Counted from the stretch's first letter, positions 1 to 6,610 are shown. The stretch: DNA of 8,184 bases from Candidatus Omnitrophota bacterium (GCA_903907475.1 CAIVOB010000171.1:1-8184), one strand, 5' to 3'. Program-made: numbers and translations. Notes: a model not told the origin generated them from the letters alone.

Positions 1-48
1 GGTTCCGTCACTTCTTTGTCAGAGAGCGACGCAGCCGACCCGAGCGTA

Positions 49-71
49 GTTGCGCCACGCTGGGGCGCAAC
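49..71. repeat. 8-bp GC-rich stem-loop
   Basis: GTTGCGCC at 49-56 is the exact reverse complement of GGCGCAAC at 64-71, leaving a 7-nt loop. The stem is strong for its length, but no T-run follows it on either strand, so it is not a textbook intrinsic terminator. Its role is unknown. It could be part of a dispersed intergenic repeat. Confidence 0.6.
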
Positions 72-99
72 AAGCGTCCCCGCGAAAACCAAGTCAAGA

Positions 100-145
100 C
101 AGGACCCGCTAACTTATAAGAGTGCCACAATAGCAGGACCCGCTA
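100..145. repeat. Directly repeated 12-mer
   Basis: CAGGACCCGCTA occurs at 100-111 and again at 134-145. The second copy is flanked so that TAGC at 131-134 pairs with GCTA at 142-145, giving a near-palindrome. The copies lie just downstream of the minus-strand gene ending at 153. Two exact copies 34 bases apart are visible. Whether the motif recurs elsewhere in the genome cannot be judged from this window. Confidence 0.6.
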
Positions 146-152
146 GATAAAA

Positions 153-446
153 CTAATGACTAACCTTATCTACTGCCTTAAGATTGTAATAGCCTAAAAC
201 TTTAACCTTGGCTTTAGACTTAGTTACGAGAAGATCGTGATATTTGCGCATGAAGCGGTCGCAATCGGATTTCTTAACCCAACGATAGACGGAAGCATAC
301 TGATGTTTAAATCCAAAGCGTTGCATCGTACAATACGAAACAAAACCGCGTGATTTTTTACACTGCCCAGCCCACATCAGACTATCCTTACGATATTTCG
401 CTACCTCGGCAGATTTAACTTCAAACAAAACGACATGAATAAACAT
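153..446 (-). CDS. Small ABM-like (dimeric alpha/beta barrel) protein
   Basis: A 97-residue soluble protein with no signal peptide or membrane segment. It opens with a hydrophobic strand (FIHVVLFEV, residues 2-10), then a helix with W25 and A26, then the turn GFVSY (34-38). A second strand (ASVYRW, 51-56) and a helix rich in charged and aromatic residues follow. This order resembles ABM/Dabb-type ferredoxin-like barrels, which usually work as dimers in heme, quinone or small-aromatic chemistry, or have no known substrate. The fold call is an impression from pattern, and the function is unknown. The ATG at 446 is well supported: AAAGGAG sits a few bases upstream. It lies 74 bases beyond the receptor gene and has a possible promoter of its own. 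The protein is strongly basic, with many Lys and Arg. Confidence 0.75.
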   Translation of the reverse strand: MFIHVVLFEVKSAEVAKYRKDSLMWAGQCKKSRGFVSYCTMQRFGFKHQYASVYRWVKKSDCDRFMRKYHDLLVTKSKAKVKVLGYYNLKAVDKVSH

Positions 447-484
447 TACTCTCCTTTGGTTAAATATTAATTATGAATTCGCCT

Positions 485-513
485 ATTATATACTAATTTT
501 TATCCTAAATTAA
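485..513 (-). promoter_or_regulatory. Possible promoter for the ABM-like gene
   Basis: On the minus strand a perfect TATAAT occupies 490-485. With a 17-nt spacer, the -35 position (513-508) reads TTAATT, a poor match to TTGACA. Transcription would begin near 478, giving a leader of about 30 nt that carries the AAAGGAG ribosome site. The region is very AT-rich, so a chance -10 match is quite possible. No terminator hairpin is visible between the receptor stop and this element, so read-through from the receptor gene may also express the small gene. Confidence 0.35.
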
Positions 514-520
514 ATACTTT

Positions 521-2308
521 TTACCAAGTCAGCCTCAAACCCGCTTCCATATACCTGCCGCTTTGAGGAATGCCTTCGATATCCTGATACTCGACATTTA
601 AAATATTACTAAAGTTCATAAAAATCTTCGTCTGTAAATTTAAATTATAATTTAACCCGGCATTCATGAGCAACCAGCCCCTTCGGGTGGGCCTTTTCTT
701 ATAGCTAAACCCGATCTCTTGGCGCCCAAAAGGTAGATCAAAATTAAAAACCGTATTTATTAAATGATTAGCATAATTAGGCCCGTATTTATAAAGATAC
801 CCTTTTTGATCAATCTCCTTAGCGGTATAAGTGTAATTAGCATCCCAACTAATAATCTGATTAATTTTTTTACTTAGCGCGTATTCAATACCAAAAACAT
901 TATCCGCGGTAATATTTTTTGCCTGCCATTTTTGACTAGGATCAGATTTTACCCAATCAATCATTTCTTTTTCCTGGCGCAAGAAAAAGGTAAAACTTGA
1001 AGTTAAATCTTCTTTTTTATATTCTAATCCGGCTTGATAATTCCAAGCCTGTTCTGCGGCTAAATTAGAACTACCAATCGTTGTCGGGTCCTGATAATAA
1101 AGCTCCGTAAATGAAGGAACCCGGATACTACGGGAAACTCCAAAATTTATTGCCAGATTATCTAAAATTTTATATTTAGCACTGAAAGATCCGCTGGGCT
1201 CATCTTTAAAATTAGAAAAATCATCCCAACGCCCGGAAAATCCCAAACTCAAACGTTCGCTTAGTTCTAAGCTATCATCTAAATAAACGCTTTTCTGATT
1301 ACGCTCATGTTTACCTAAATTAGTCGAAATAATCCTTTCCTCCGACCATTCCAAGCCTGCCCCTAATTTACCAAACCTCCCGAATTCTTTCTGCCAATAA
1401 ACACTGGGAACAAACATATCCGTATGGTGATTATTATAATTGGCTAACCTTTCATCCAAAACAAATTTATCATAATGCCGGCGCCAAAGAAAATTCGGCT
1501 TAAATGTTAGGCCCTCGTAATCCAAAGTTAAAGCGCTGTTTAATAAATAAGTTTTCGTCCATTCCCGGGAAGGATAACCTTTACCCGGAGTATAAAAATC
1601 ATAAGCCCCAAACTCTTTTTCCTGAAACCCAAGATTATTCTCCCAGCTTCCATTAGGCAGCTTTAAAAGTGTGCCCAAAGAAGCATTAAATTTTTTAAAA
1701 TCCGTATCCGGACGAAATCCTTTTGATTGAGCATCTTCAATTGAAACCCTAAACCCCAAATCTTTATATTTATCCGTAAGGCTAAATAATCCGTAACCAT
1801 TGCGCTGGTTTCCAGCGCTAAACTCCCAAACAATTTTTTTCTCTTGCGCAGGGGCTAAAACAAAATTTATGGCGCCCCCCAAAGCATCCACGCCAAACAA
1901 TGAAGAACTCGCTCCGGGAATAACTTCAATTTTTTTAATGTCTTCCTTAGTAAAAGGAATGTCGGAATTATGATGGCCGGTCTGCGGGTCATTAATCCTT
2001 TGGCCGTTGAGCAGAATAAGTACCTGCTGAAAAGTTGAGCCACGCAGTGAAAAATTAGTTTGCATTCCGGAATTTAGGCAGCGGCTTTGTAAATCTACCG
2101 GTAGATTGCTTAAAGACTCCACGCCAGATTCATAATTAAATCCGCCGGCCTGAGTAGAATCAACAACAAAAGTATTTAATAAGAACTGCTTTTGTTTTGT
2201 GATTTTTAAGCTTCCTAAATCCTGGGGGTCATCGGGGGAGGAAAAAACTGACTGCGAAAAATTTAAAAAAAATAAAATAAAAAAGCCCCGGAGCATCATT
2301 TTTAACAT
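521..2308 (-). CDS. TonB-dependent outer-membrane receptor, BtuB-like
   Basis: From the ATG at 2308 this is a 595-residue receptor. Residues 1-23 form a signal peptide: positive K3 and R7, hydrophobic core GFFILFFLNF, likely cleavage after VFS. A TonB-box-like stretch TFVVDS (46-51) precedes a plug of about 48-153, with the family segments FSLRG, LLNGQRIND and SSLFG-DALGG. The rest is beta-barrel in style, with alternating aromatics and a terminal tryptophan. Such proteins import scarce ligands (vitamins, metal chelates) using the TonB-ExbB-ExbD system. The plug resembles vitamin B12-type receptors, but no cobalamin riboswitch fits in the short upstream gap. The frame stays open up to a TTG at 2344; that TTG is the first half of a consensus -35 box, so the ATG at 2308 is preferred, with 2299 or 2296 as alternatives. 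No ribosome site precedes any of these. The neighbouring birA and a possible BirA site suggest biotin or a precursor as ligand, which is inference. Confidence 0.9.
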   Translation of the reverse strand: MLKMMLRGFFILFFLNFSQSVFSSPDDPQDLGSLKITKQKQFLLNTFVVDSTQAGGFNYESGVESLSNLPVDLQSRCLNSGMQTNFSLRGSTFQQVLILLNGQRINDPQTGHHNSDIPFTKEDIKKIEVIPGASSSLFGVDALGGAINFVLAPAQEKKIVWEFSAGNQRNGYGLFSLTDKYKDLGFRVSIEDAQSKGFRPDTDFKKFNASLGTLLKLPNGSWENNLGFQEKEFGAYDFYTPGKGYPSREWTKTYLLNSALTLDYEGLTFKPNFLWRRHYDKFVLDERLANYNNHHTDMFVPSVYWQKEFGRFGKLGAGLEWSEERIISTNLGKHERNQKSVYLDDSLELSERLSLGFSGRWDDFSNFKDEPSGSFSAKYKILDNLAINFGVSRSIRVPSFTELYYQDPTTIGSSNLAAEQAWNYQAGLEYKKEDLTSSFTFFLRQEKEMIDWVKSDPSQKWQAKNITADNVFGIEYALSKKINQIISWDANYTYTAKEIDQKGYLYKYGPNYANHLINTVFNFDLPFGRQEIGFSYKKRPTRRGWLLMNAGLNYNLNLQTKIFMNFSNILNVEYQDIEGIPQSGRYMEAGLRLTW

Positions 2309-2314
2309 AAAATG

Positions 2315-2344
2315 ATTATAAGTGCCCTTGAGCTTAATTGTCAA
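2315..2344 (-). promoter_or_regulatory. Consensus sigma-70 promoter of the receptor gene
   Basis: On the minus strand TTGACA (2344-2339) and TATAAT (2320-2315) are both exact consensus hexamers separated by 18 nt. The start site expected about 7 nt after the -10 box falls on base 2308, the A of the preferred ATG, so the message may be leaderless. The promoter sits directly after the birA stop codon and would let the receptor be expressed apart from the upstream operon. Confidence 0.75.
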
Positions 2345-2369
2345 CTAATAATTTATTTAACGTTTACGG
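2338..2369. promoter_or_regulatory. Candidate BirA operator overlapping the receptor -35 box
   Basis: The plus strand reads TTGTCAAC at 2338-2345, then 16 bases, then GTTTACGG at 2362-2369. The known BirA operator pattern is TTGTAAAC, about 16-18 bases, then GTTTACAA. The halves match at 7 of 8 and 6 of 8 positions. The left half covers the -35 hexamer of the receptor promoter, so binding there would be expected to repress. The right half lies over the birA stop codon. The match is degenerate and the region is AT-rich, so this is a suggestion only. Confidence 0.35.
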
Positions 2370-3326
2370 TTGACGGCAATACATTACATCGCCACTGGTA
2401 ACTTTTTGCATGATCCCAGAATCTTTGCGAATAAGTAATCCCCCATCCTGGTCAATATCGACCGCCACGCCTTCTAAATGCTTATGCTGATAATAGATCT
2501 TTACTCTTTGGCCCAAAGATGAGTTTAAACTACGCCAACGTTCAATAACCCAGGAACTACCCTTATTTTCCCAGCGCGAATAATTATCCTCGAATTTATT
2601 TAAAAACGCCTGTAATAATAAAACCCGGCTTACGGGTTTAAGCAACTGTTCCTTTAAAGAAGTCGCCTGGGCAATCAATGTTTTTTTATCATTATTAACA
2701 TTTAAGCCGATGCCAATCACGATAAAATTTACTTTATCCACTTCGGCATTCATTTCAGTAAGAATTCCAGCAATTTTTTTATTTTGCGCCAAAATATCGT
2801 TGGGCCATTTAATCTGCACCTCTAGTCCAAAAGTTTCTTTAATTGCTTCGCAAATGCTCACCGCACTTAAAAGCGTTAAAATCGGAGAATTTGACGGAGT
2901 AATCTGCGGCCTTAAAATAAGCGATAAATAAATTCCTTTATATTTAGGAGAAAACCAACTCCGGCCCAACCTGCCCCGGCCCTTAGTCTGAGACTCCGCT
3001 AAAATCAATGTGCCATGCGCGGCGCCCTTTAGCCCCAGCTGCATCGCTAAATCCATCGTCGAAACTAAATAATCAAAATAATAAATTTTCCGCGCCATCG
3101 TTTTAGCTTTTAACCCCCGCGTTACTTCAAAAGCAAAAAGCCGGTCCGGGAGCGCCTCTAAACGATAACCTAAATGCGGAACAGCCACAATTTCATAACC
3201 CAAATCTTTTAATTCCTGAATATGTTTCCACAAGCCCTGCCGGCTAATTCCCAAATGGCTGCTCAACTCTTCTCCGGACAGATAATTATGTTTTTGATGT
3301 AAATACTCTAATATTTTCTCTTTCAT
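2364..3326 (-). CDS. birA: Bifunctional biotin--protein ligase / biotin operon repressor
   Basis: The 320-residue protein activates biotin with ATP and attaches it to the acceptor lysine of carboxylase carrier proteins. Residues 1-60 form a winged helix-turn-helix (LSSHLGISRQGLWKHI around 21-36), so this is the long form that can also repress transcription. The catalytic core has the biotinyl-AMP loop GRGRLGRSW (116-124), KWPND (173-177), KIAGIL (184-189) and GIGLNVN (205-211). A small SH3-like C-terminal domain spans about 268-320. Length and motif order are normal for the family and nothing essential is missing. Its ATG overlaps the TGA of the preceding gene in an ATGA junction, indicating translational coupling. 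No biotin synthesis genes are in the window. The receptor gene follows 55 bases after its stop. Confidence 0.96.
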   Translation of the reverse strand: MKEKILEYLHQKHNYLSGEELSSHLGISRQGLWKHIQELKDLGYEIVAVPHLGYRLEALPDRLFAFEVTRGLKAKTMARKIYYFDYLVSTMDLAMQLGLKGAAHGTLILAESQTKGRGRLGRSWFSPKYKGIYLSLILRPQITPSNSPILTLLSAVSICEAIKETFGLEVQIKWPNDILAQNKKIAGILTEMNAEVDKVNFIVIGIGLNVNNDKKTLIAQATSLKEQLLKPVSRVLLLQAFLNKFEDNYSRWENKGSSWVIERWRSLNSSLGQRVKIYYQHKHLEGVAVDIDQDGGLLIRKDSGIMQKVTSGDVMYCRQP

Positions 3327-4366
3327 CTTTTTTGTAAATATTCTTCAAATTTGCCCCAAAAAGGGTCGATTCTCGGATGTTGAAGTGGATATTTTTTATT
3401 TCCATCAAATATTTGCATCCCCTGCTCTTTAGGCGTAACTTCCCCCACGATACTGGCGGGAATTCCAGCGGCGCTAAGCTTAGCGACAATAATTTTTGCT
3501 TTCTTGCTATTTGCCGTAGCTAATAAAGTGCCTTCACTTATAGTTTTATAGGGATCGATGCCAAAATAAGCGCAAGTTAAACCTACTTCCTCCTGAAGAA
3601 TTATTTTATTTAACTCAATCTGCATCCCCACTTTACTATGCTGGGCGATTTCAAAAAGCCCACCCCAAATACCGCACTCTGTTGCATCGTGCATACAAGT
3701 CAATCCCCCGACAGAAGCGGCAATTAAAGCATCCTTAACCGTGGACATCTGATAAAAAATATTTTGCGCCCGCTTGACAAAGGCGGCGCCATATTCTGCT
3801 TTTAAAAATTCCGGAAAATAAGCGGCCATTAATCCGCAAGTTTCAATCGCCGCGCCTTTAGAAATAATAATTACGTCCCCCGGATGCGCGCAAGGATTAA
3901 TCAAATCCCGCTTTTTCCCTAATCCTAACATCGTCGCCCCACCGACCATGGGATAATTACACCCGGCGTAACGGGCGGTATGGCCCGTCACCACGCTAAT
4001 CTTTAATTTTTTGCATTCCTGATGTACCGCGTCCCACATCCGCACTAATTCATCTTCCGTCATCTCCGGAGGAAGATTAAGATCCACTGCCAGGTATCTG
4101 GGCGCAATACCGCTAACGGCAATATCACTAGCCAAAATATGTACCGCAAACCAGGCAGCTTTCTCCAAACCTAACTCTTTAGCAATATAAAACGGATCCG
4201 TGGATAAAACTAAAACCTGACTTCCCAAATCCACCACCCCAAAATCCACCCCATTCTGCGGTTTGACCAGGACAGATTTATCGGGCGCGCCTAATTTATG
4301 ATAAATATGCCGCTTAAAAAAATCCGGATGAATTTTACCAAGCGTAGGAAGTTTATTTTTTTTCAT
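3323..4366 (-). CDS. HypE/PurM-superfamily (AIR synthase-related) ATP-binding protein, substrate unknown
   Basis: The 347-residue protein has the two-domain AIRS/AIRS_C layout seen in HypE, ThiL, SelD and PurM, enzymes that use ATP to activate an oxygen atom of their substrate. Visible motifs are GVDFGVVDLG (39-48), STDPF (55-59), LASDIAVSGIAPRYL (78-92), TGHT (128-131), GGLTCMHDATECG (220-232) and SEGTLL (277-282). The start region GKIHPDFF is HypE-like. It is not ordinary HypE: the C-terminal cysteine that HypE needs for cyanide-ligand synthesis is absent, the protein ends EEYLQKR, and no other hyp gene is near. It lacks the N-terminal Cys/Sec of SelD. Seven cysteines are present, with C224 and C231 bracketing the active-site HDATE segment. 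The gene overlaps nifS by 14 nt and birA by 4 nt and lacks a clear ribosome site, so it is probably translated by coupling. A role with the sulfur-transfer genes is inferred. Confidence 0.88.
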   Translation of the reverse strand: MKKNKLPTLGKIHPDFFKRHIYHKLGAPDKSVLVKPQNGVDFGVVDLGSQVLVLSTDPFYIAKELGLEKAAWFAVHILASDIAVSGIAPRYLAVDLNLPPEMTEDELVRMWDAVHQECKKLKISVVTGHTARYAGCNYPMVGGATMLGLGKKRDLINPCAHPGDVIIISKGAAIETCGLMAAYFPEFLKAEYGAAFVKRAQNIFYQMSTVKDALIAASVGGLTCMHDATECGIWGGLFEIAQHSKVGMQIELNKIILQEEVGLTCAYFGIDPYKTISEGTLLATANSKKAKIIVAKLSAAGIPASIVGEVTPKEQGMQIFDGNKKYPLQHPRIDPFWGKFEEYLQKR

Positions 4367-5516
4367 AAAGCGGAGACATCGCGCGCAGTTTTCCGACCAC
4401 TAAAGGTAATTTTTCTAACAAATAATCAATTTCGCTCTCTTTGGTCCAACGGCCCAAAGTAATCCTCAAAGACCCATGCGCGGTTTCATGATTCAAACCA
4501 ATCGCTAATAAAACATGCGAAGGCTCTAAAGAACTTGAGGTACAAGCTGATCCCGTAGAACAGGCAATCCCCAGCATATCAAGGCTTAAGAGCATTGACT
4601 CTCCTTCAATATATTTAATCGAAAAATTAACATTATTAGGTAAACGCAGCGTGGCATGGCCATTAAGGACGACTTCCGGAATCACTAATGGAATTTCTTT
4701 AATCAATTTATCCCGCAGCGCAGTCTGAAATTTTATTTCCTTGGCCATATTTTTTTCACAAAGCGCGATTGCCGCGCCCAAACCCACAATTCCGGTAGTA
4801 TTTAAAGTGGAAGCCCGTCTCCCTTTTTCTTGATCCCCGCCGCGCAGAAACGTCTCTAAACGCGTACCCCGGCGAATATATAAAGCCCCCACTCCTTTTG
4901 GCCCATAAAATTTATGCGCCGAAAGCGACAAAAGATCCACTTGCAACTCGTCCACCTTAAGCGGAAGGTGCCCCAGGGTTTGCACGGCATCGGAATGAAA
5001 ACAAATCCCTTTTTCTTTAACCACTTTCCCTAACTCCGCAATTGGCTGAAGTGTGCCGATTTCATTATTAGCGTGCATAATACTTACCAAAATAGTTTTA
5101 GGCGTAATGGCCTTTTTTAAATCATCCACCGCGACCAAGCCAAATTTGTTTACCGGCAAATATGTGACGCTAAAACCTTGCTTTGCTAAAAATTTCAACG
5201 GCTCGCTCACCGCGTGATGTTCAATCACCGAAGTAATAATATGATTACCTTTTTTTTCTAACGCATGCGCCGAGCCCAAAATCGCGTAATTATCAGACTC
5301 CGTTCCTCCCGAAGTAAAAACAATCTCTTCAGGCTTGGCACCGATAAATGCCGCCAACTTTTCCCGGCTTTCTTCTATTGCTCCCTTAGCTTCCTGGCCA
5401 TAAATATGTAAACTTGAAGCATTGCCGAATTTATTAAAAAAATAAGGCTCCATCGCCGCTAAAACCTGAGGGTCACAAGGTGTGGTGGCCGCATAATCAA
5501 AATATATTTTTTTCAT
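4353..5516 (-). CDS. nifS: Cysteine desulfurase, NifS/IscS type
   Basis: The 387-residue PLP enzyme converts L-cysteine to alanine and holds the released sulfur as a persulfide for Fe-S cluster assembly or thiolation. It shows FDYAATTP at the N-terminus (6-13), GGTESDN (70-76), EHHAV (99-103) with the PLP-stacking histidine, HSDAVQ (174-179), the PLP lysine K202 in SAHKFYGPKG, and the persulfide cysteine C325 in GSACTSSSLEPSH. The SSLEPSH loop marks the class I NifS/IscS form rather than SufS. An extra C319 lies six residues before the catalytic cysteine. The family length is normal. The gene begins 2 nt after larE, with GAGG about 10 nt upstream of the ATG, and overlaps the next gene by 14 nt. 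Its place between larE and the HypE-like gene suggests it is a dedicated sulfur donor for that set, though it may also serve general Fe-S assembly. Confidence 0.95.
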   Translation of the reverse strand: MKKIYFDYAATTPCDPQVLAAMEPYFFNKFGNASSLHIYGQEAKGAIEESREKLAAFIGAKPEEIVFTSGGTESDNYAILGSAHALEKKGNHIITSVIEHHAVSEPLKFLAKQGFSVTYLPVNKFGLVAVDDLKKAITPKTILVSIMHANNEIGTLQPIAELGKVVKEKGICFHSDAVQTLGHLPLKVDELQVDLLSLSAHKFYGPKGVGALYIRRGTRLETFLRGGDQEKGRRASTLNTTGIVGLGAAIALCEKNMAKEIKFQTALRDKLIKEIPLVIPEVVLNGHATLRLPNNVNFSIKYIEGESMLLSLDMLGIACSTGSACTSSSLEPSHVLLAIGLNHETAHGSLRITLGRWTKESEIDYLLEKLPLVVGKLRAMSPLYEKK

Positions 5517-5518
5517 CT

Positions 5519-6319
5519 TCAGATTACCTCATTTAAGCTGCCGGTGCGATATCCTTCTAAATCAATCGTGACATAATGATACCCTAAACTCTTTAAGTGC
5601 GCAACAATCTCCTGGCGCATCCCCAATAAACGCGCGATCTTATTCTTTTCCACCTCAATCCGGCAAAGCTCTTGGTGGTGCCTTAAACGAACCTGTTTAA
5701 AACCTAAACTTGCCAAATATATTTCCGCCCGGTCAATGCGCTTTAATAACTTTGCGCTGATGCTTACCCCGTAAGGAATACGTGAAGCCAAACACGCCAA
5801 ACTGGGCTTATTCCAACTCGACAAACCTAACTTTTTACTTAAACGCTGAATATCATTTTTAGTAAAACCCGCTTCCAAAAGCGGAGATTTAATTTTTAAT
5901 TCCGCTTTGGCAATATTACCCGGGCGATAATCCAGTTTATCCGAAAGATTGCTCGCTTCTAAAACAAACTTTAATTTATTCTTCCGGGCAATAATTTTAA
6001 GCTTAGTAAATAATTCTTTTTTACAAAAATAACACCGCCGCGGCGAATTCGCCCTAAACTTGGGGTTAGTTAATTCCGCGCTTCTGATAATTCTAAGTCT
6101 TACCCCGATCTGCTTGGCTAAAAGTTTAGCTTTTACCAATTCGCCTTGGGGATAAGACGCCGAAACCGCGGTCACCGCTAAAATCTTTTCTTTTGCCAAA
6201 ACTAAGGCGCAAATTTTAAGTAACAGCGCGCTATCCTGGCCTCCGGAAAAAGCAACCACCACCGATTGATAACCCGAAATAATTTGTTTGGCGCGGGTAA
6301 ACTTAGAAGCAAGCTTCAT
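5519..6319 (-). CDS. larE: LarE-type ATP-dependent sulfur transferase, three-cysteine form
   Basis: The 266-residue protein is a PP-loop enzyme that adenylates a carboxylate and replaces oxygen with sulfur. In LarE the known product is the thiocarboxylate precursor of the nickel-pincer nucleotide cofactor. The PP-loop is SGGQDS (25-30), with Gln where Val is usual. NPKF (85-88) leads to RRCYFCK (94-100), followed by the DYRPG segment (130-134) and SLACLASRIPYG (173-184). The cysteines C96, C99 and C176 match the trio that binds a [4Fe-4S] cluster in most LarE proteins. The well-studied Lactobacillus enzyme has only the last and sacrifices its sulfur. The present protein is therefore predicted to be catalytic through a cluster, supplied by the adjacent NifU and NifS. 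No larA, larB or larC is in the window, so the substrate is unproven. The ATG at 6319, 14 nt after nifU, has no clear ribosome site. Confidence 0.92.
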   Translation of the reverse strand: MKLASKFTRAKQIISGYQSVVVAFSGGQDSALLLKICALVLAKEKILAVTAVSASYPQGELVKAKLLAKQIGVRLRIIRSAELTNPKFRANSPRRCYFCKKELFTKLKIIARKNKLKFVLEASNLSDKLDYRPGNIAKAELKIKSPLLEAGFTKNDIQRLSKKLGLSSWNKPSLACLASRIPYGVSISAKLLKRIDRAEIYLASLGFKQVRLRHHQELCRIEVEKNKIARLLGMRQEIVAHLKSLGYHYVTIDLEGYRTGSLNEVI

Positions 6320-6333
6320 AAAAATATTACTTA

Positions 6334-6555
6334 TTATAAAGCAATGACTTCTTTAATTTCCGGAACCTCTTGACGCAATACTTTTTCAATTCCGTTCTTA
6401 AGCGTCATCGAGCTCATCGGACAACACCCGCAACTGCCTTTAAGTTTTAATTTCACCACTCCGTCACTAGTTACTTCAATTAATTCAACATTACCGCCAT
6501 CGGCCATCAGCATCGGCCTAACTTTATCTAAAGCCTTTTCGATTCTTTCACGCAT
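6334..6555 (-). CDS. NifU C-terminal-domain Fe-S scaffold/carrier protein
   Basis: A 73-residue stand-alone NifU C-terminal (Nfu) domain that binds a [4Fe-4S] cluster, usually across a dimer, and passes it to target enzymes. The family signature is visible: [15 protein letters not shown] near the N-terminus, then [18 protein letters not shown], in which C42 and C45 form the CxxC and C44 is an extra cysteine between them. No NifU N-terminal or A-type domain is attached. The frame is open to an earlier ATG at 6603, but the ATG at 6555 is chosen: TTAAAGGAG lies just upstream of it, the family starts there, and the 16 extra residues would be encoded by a strong inverted repeat. It is the first gene of the larE-nifS-birA group, and its likely clients include LarE. 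Confidence 0.93.
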   Translation of the reverse strand: MRERIEKALDKVRPMLMADGGNVELIEVTSDGVVKLKLKGSCGCCPMSSMTLKNGIEKVLRQEVPEIKEVIAL

Positions 6556-6578
6556 TTTCTTCTCCTTTAAATGAGCAC

Positions 6579-6610
6579 TTGACTTATGGAACACCATGAA
6601 CATAAGTCAA
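6579..6610. promoter_or_regulatory. Inverted repeat overlapping the likely nifU promoter
   Basis: TTGACTTATG at 6579-6588 is the exact reverse complement of CATAAGTCAA at 6601-6610, with a 12-base centre. The arms extend by GCAC (6575-6578) and GTGC (6612-6615) around one bulged T. Read on the minus strand, TTGACT (6610-6605) and CATAAG (6588-6583) have 16-nt spacing and could be the -35 and -10 boxes for nifU, starting near 6576. The symmetry covers both boxes, as a repressor operator would. Alternatively it forms an RNA hairpin ahead of the ribosome site. No specific regulator motif is recognised. Confidence 0.5.

Larger units (their letters stand above)
1..152. other. GC-rich left-edge segment, possible 3' end of a + strand gene
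   Basis: This stretch is clearly richer in G+C than the AT-rich genes beside it. On the plus strand one frame is open from base 1 to a TAA at 148-150, and another from base 3 to a TAA at 117-119. Either could be the tail of a gene entering from the left and converging on the minus-strand gene that ends at 153. High GC alone keeps several frames open, and neither short peptide shows a domain I recognise, so no product is assigned. The segment also holds a stem-loop and a repeated 12-mer, listed separately. It may equally be an intergenic repeat region. Confidence 0.3.

Noticed and set aside
2309..2344. TTG at 2344 as start of the receptor gene
   Set aside because: The TTG is the first half of an exact TTGACA -35 box, no ribosome site precedes it, and the signal peptide is complete from the ATG at 2308.
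2309..2363. Cobalamin riboswitch ahead of the BtuB-like receptor
   Set aside because: Only 55 bases separate the birA stop from the receptor ATG, too few for a B12 riboswitch, and no B12-box-like sequence is seen.
2710..2931. Plus-strand open frame of 73 codons
   Set aside because: It lies wholly inside birA in the opposite direction and its product has no recognisable features.
3286..3489. Minus-strand open frame of 67 codons
   Set aside because: It overlaps the HypE-like gene and birA in another frame; both of those are well supported by motifs.
3323..4366. Selenophosphate synthase or true HypE next to NifS
   Set aside because: The SelD Cys/Sec motif and the HypE terminal cysteine are both absent, and no selenium or hydrogenase genes are nearby.
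6556..6603. Upstream ATG at 6603 for the NifU-domain gene
   Set aside because: The extra 16 residues are encoded by the inverted repeat and are unlike the family; the ATG at 6555 has a strong ribosome site.
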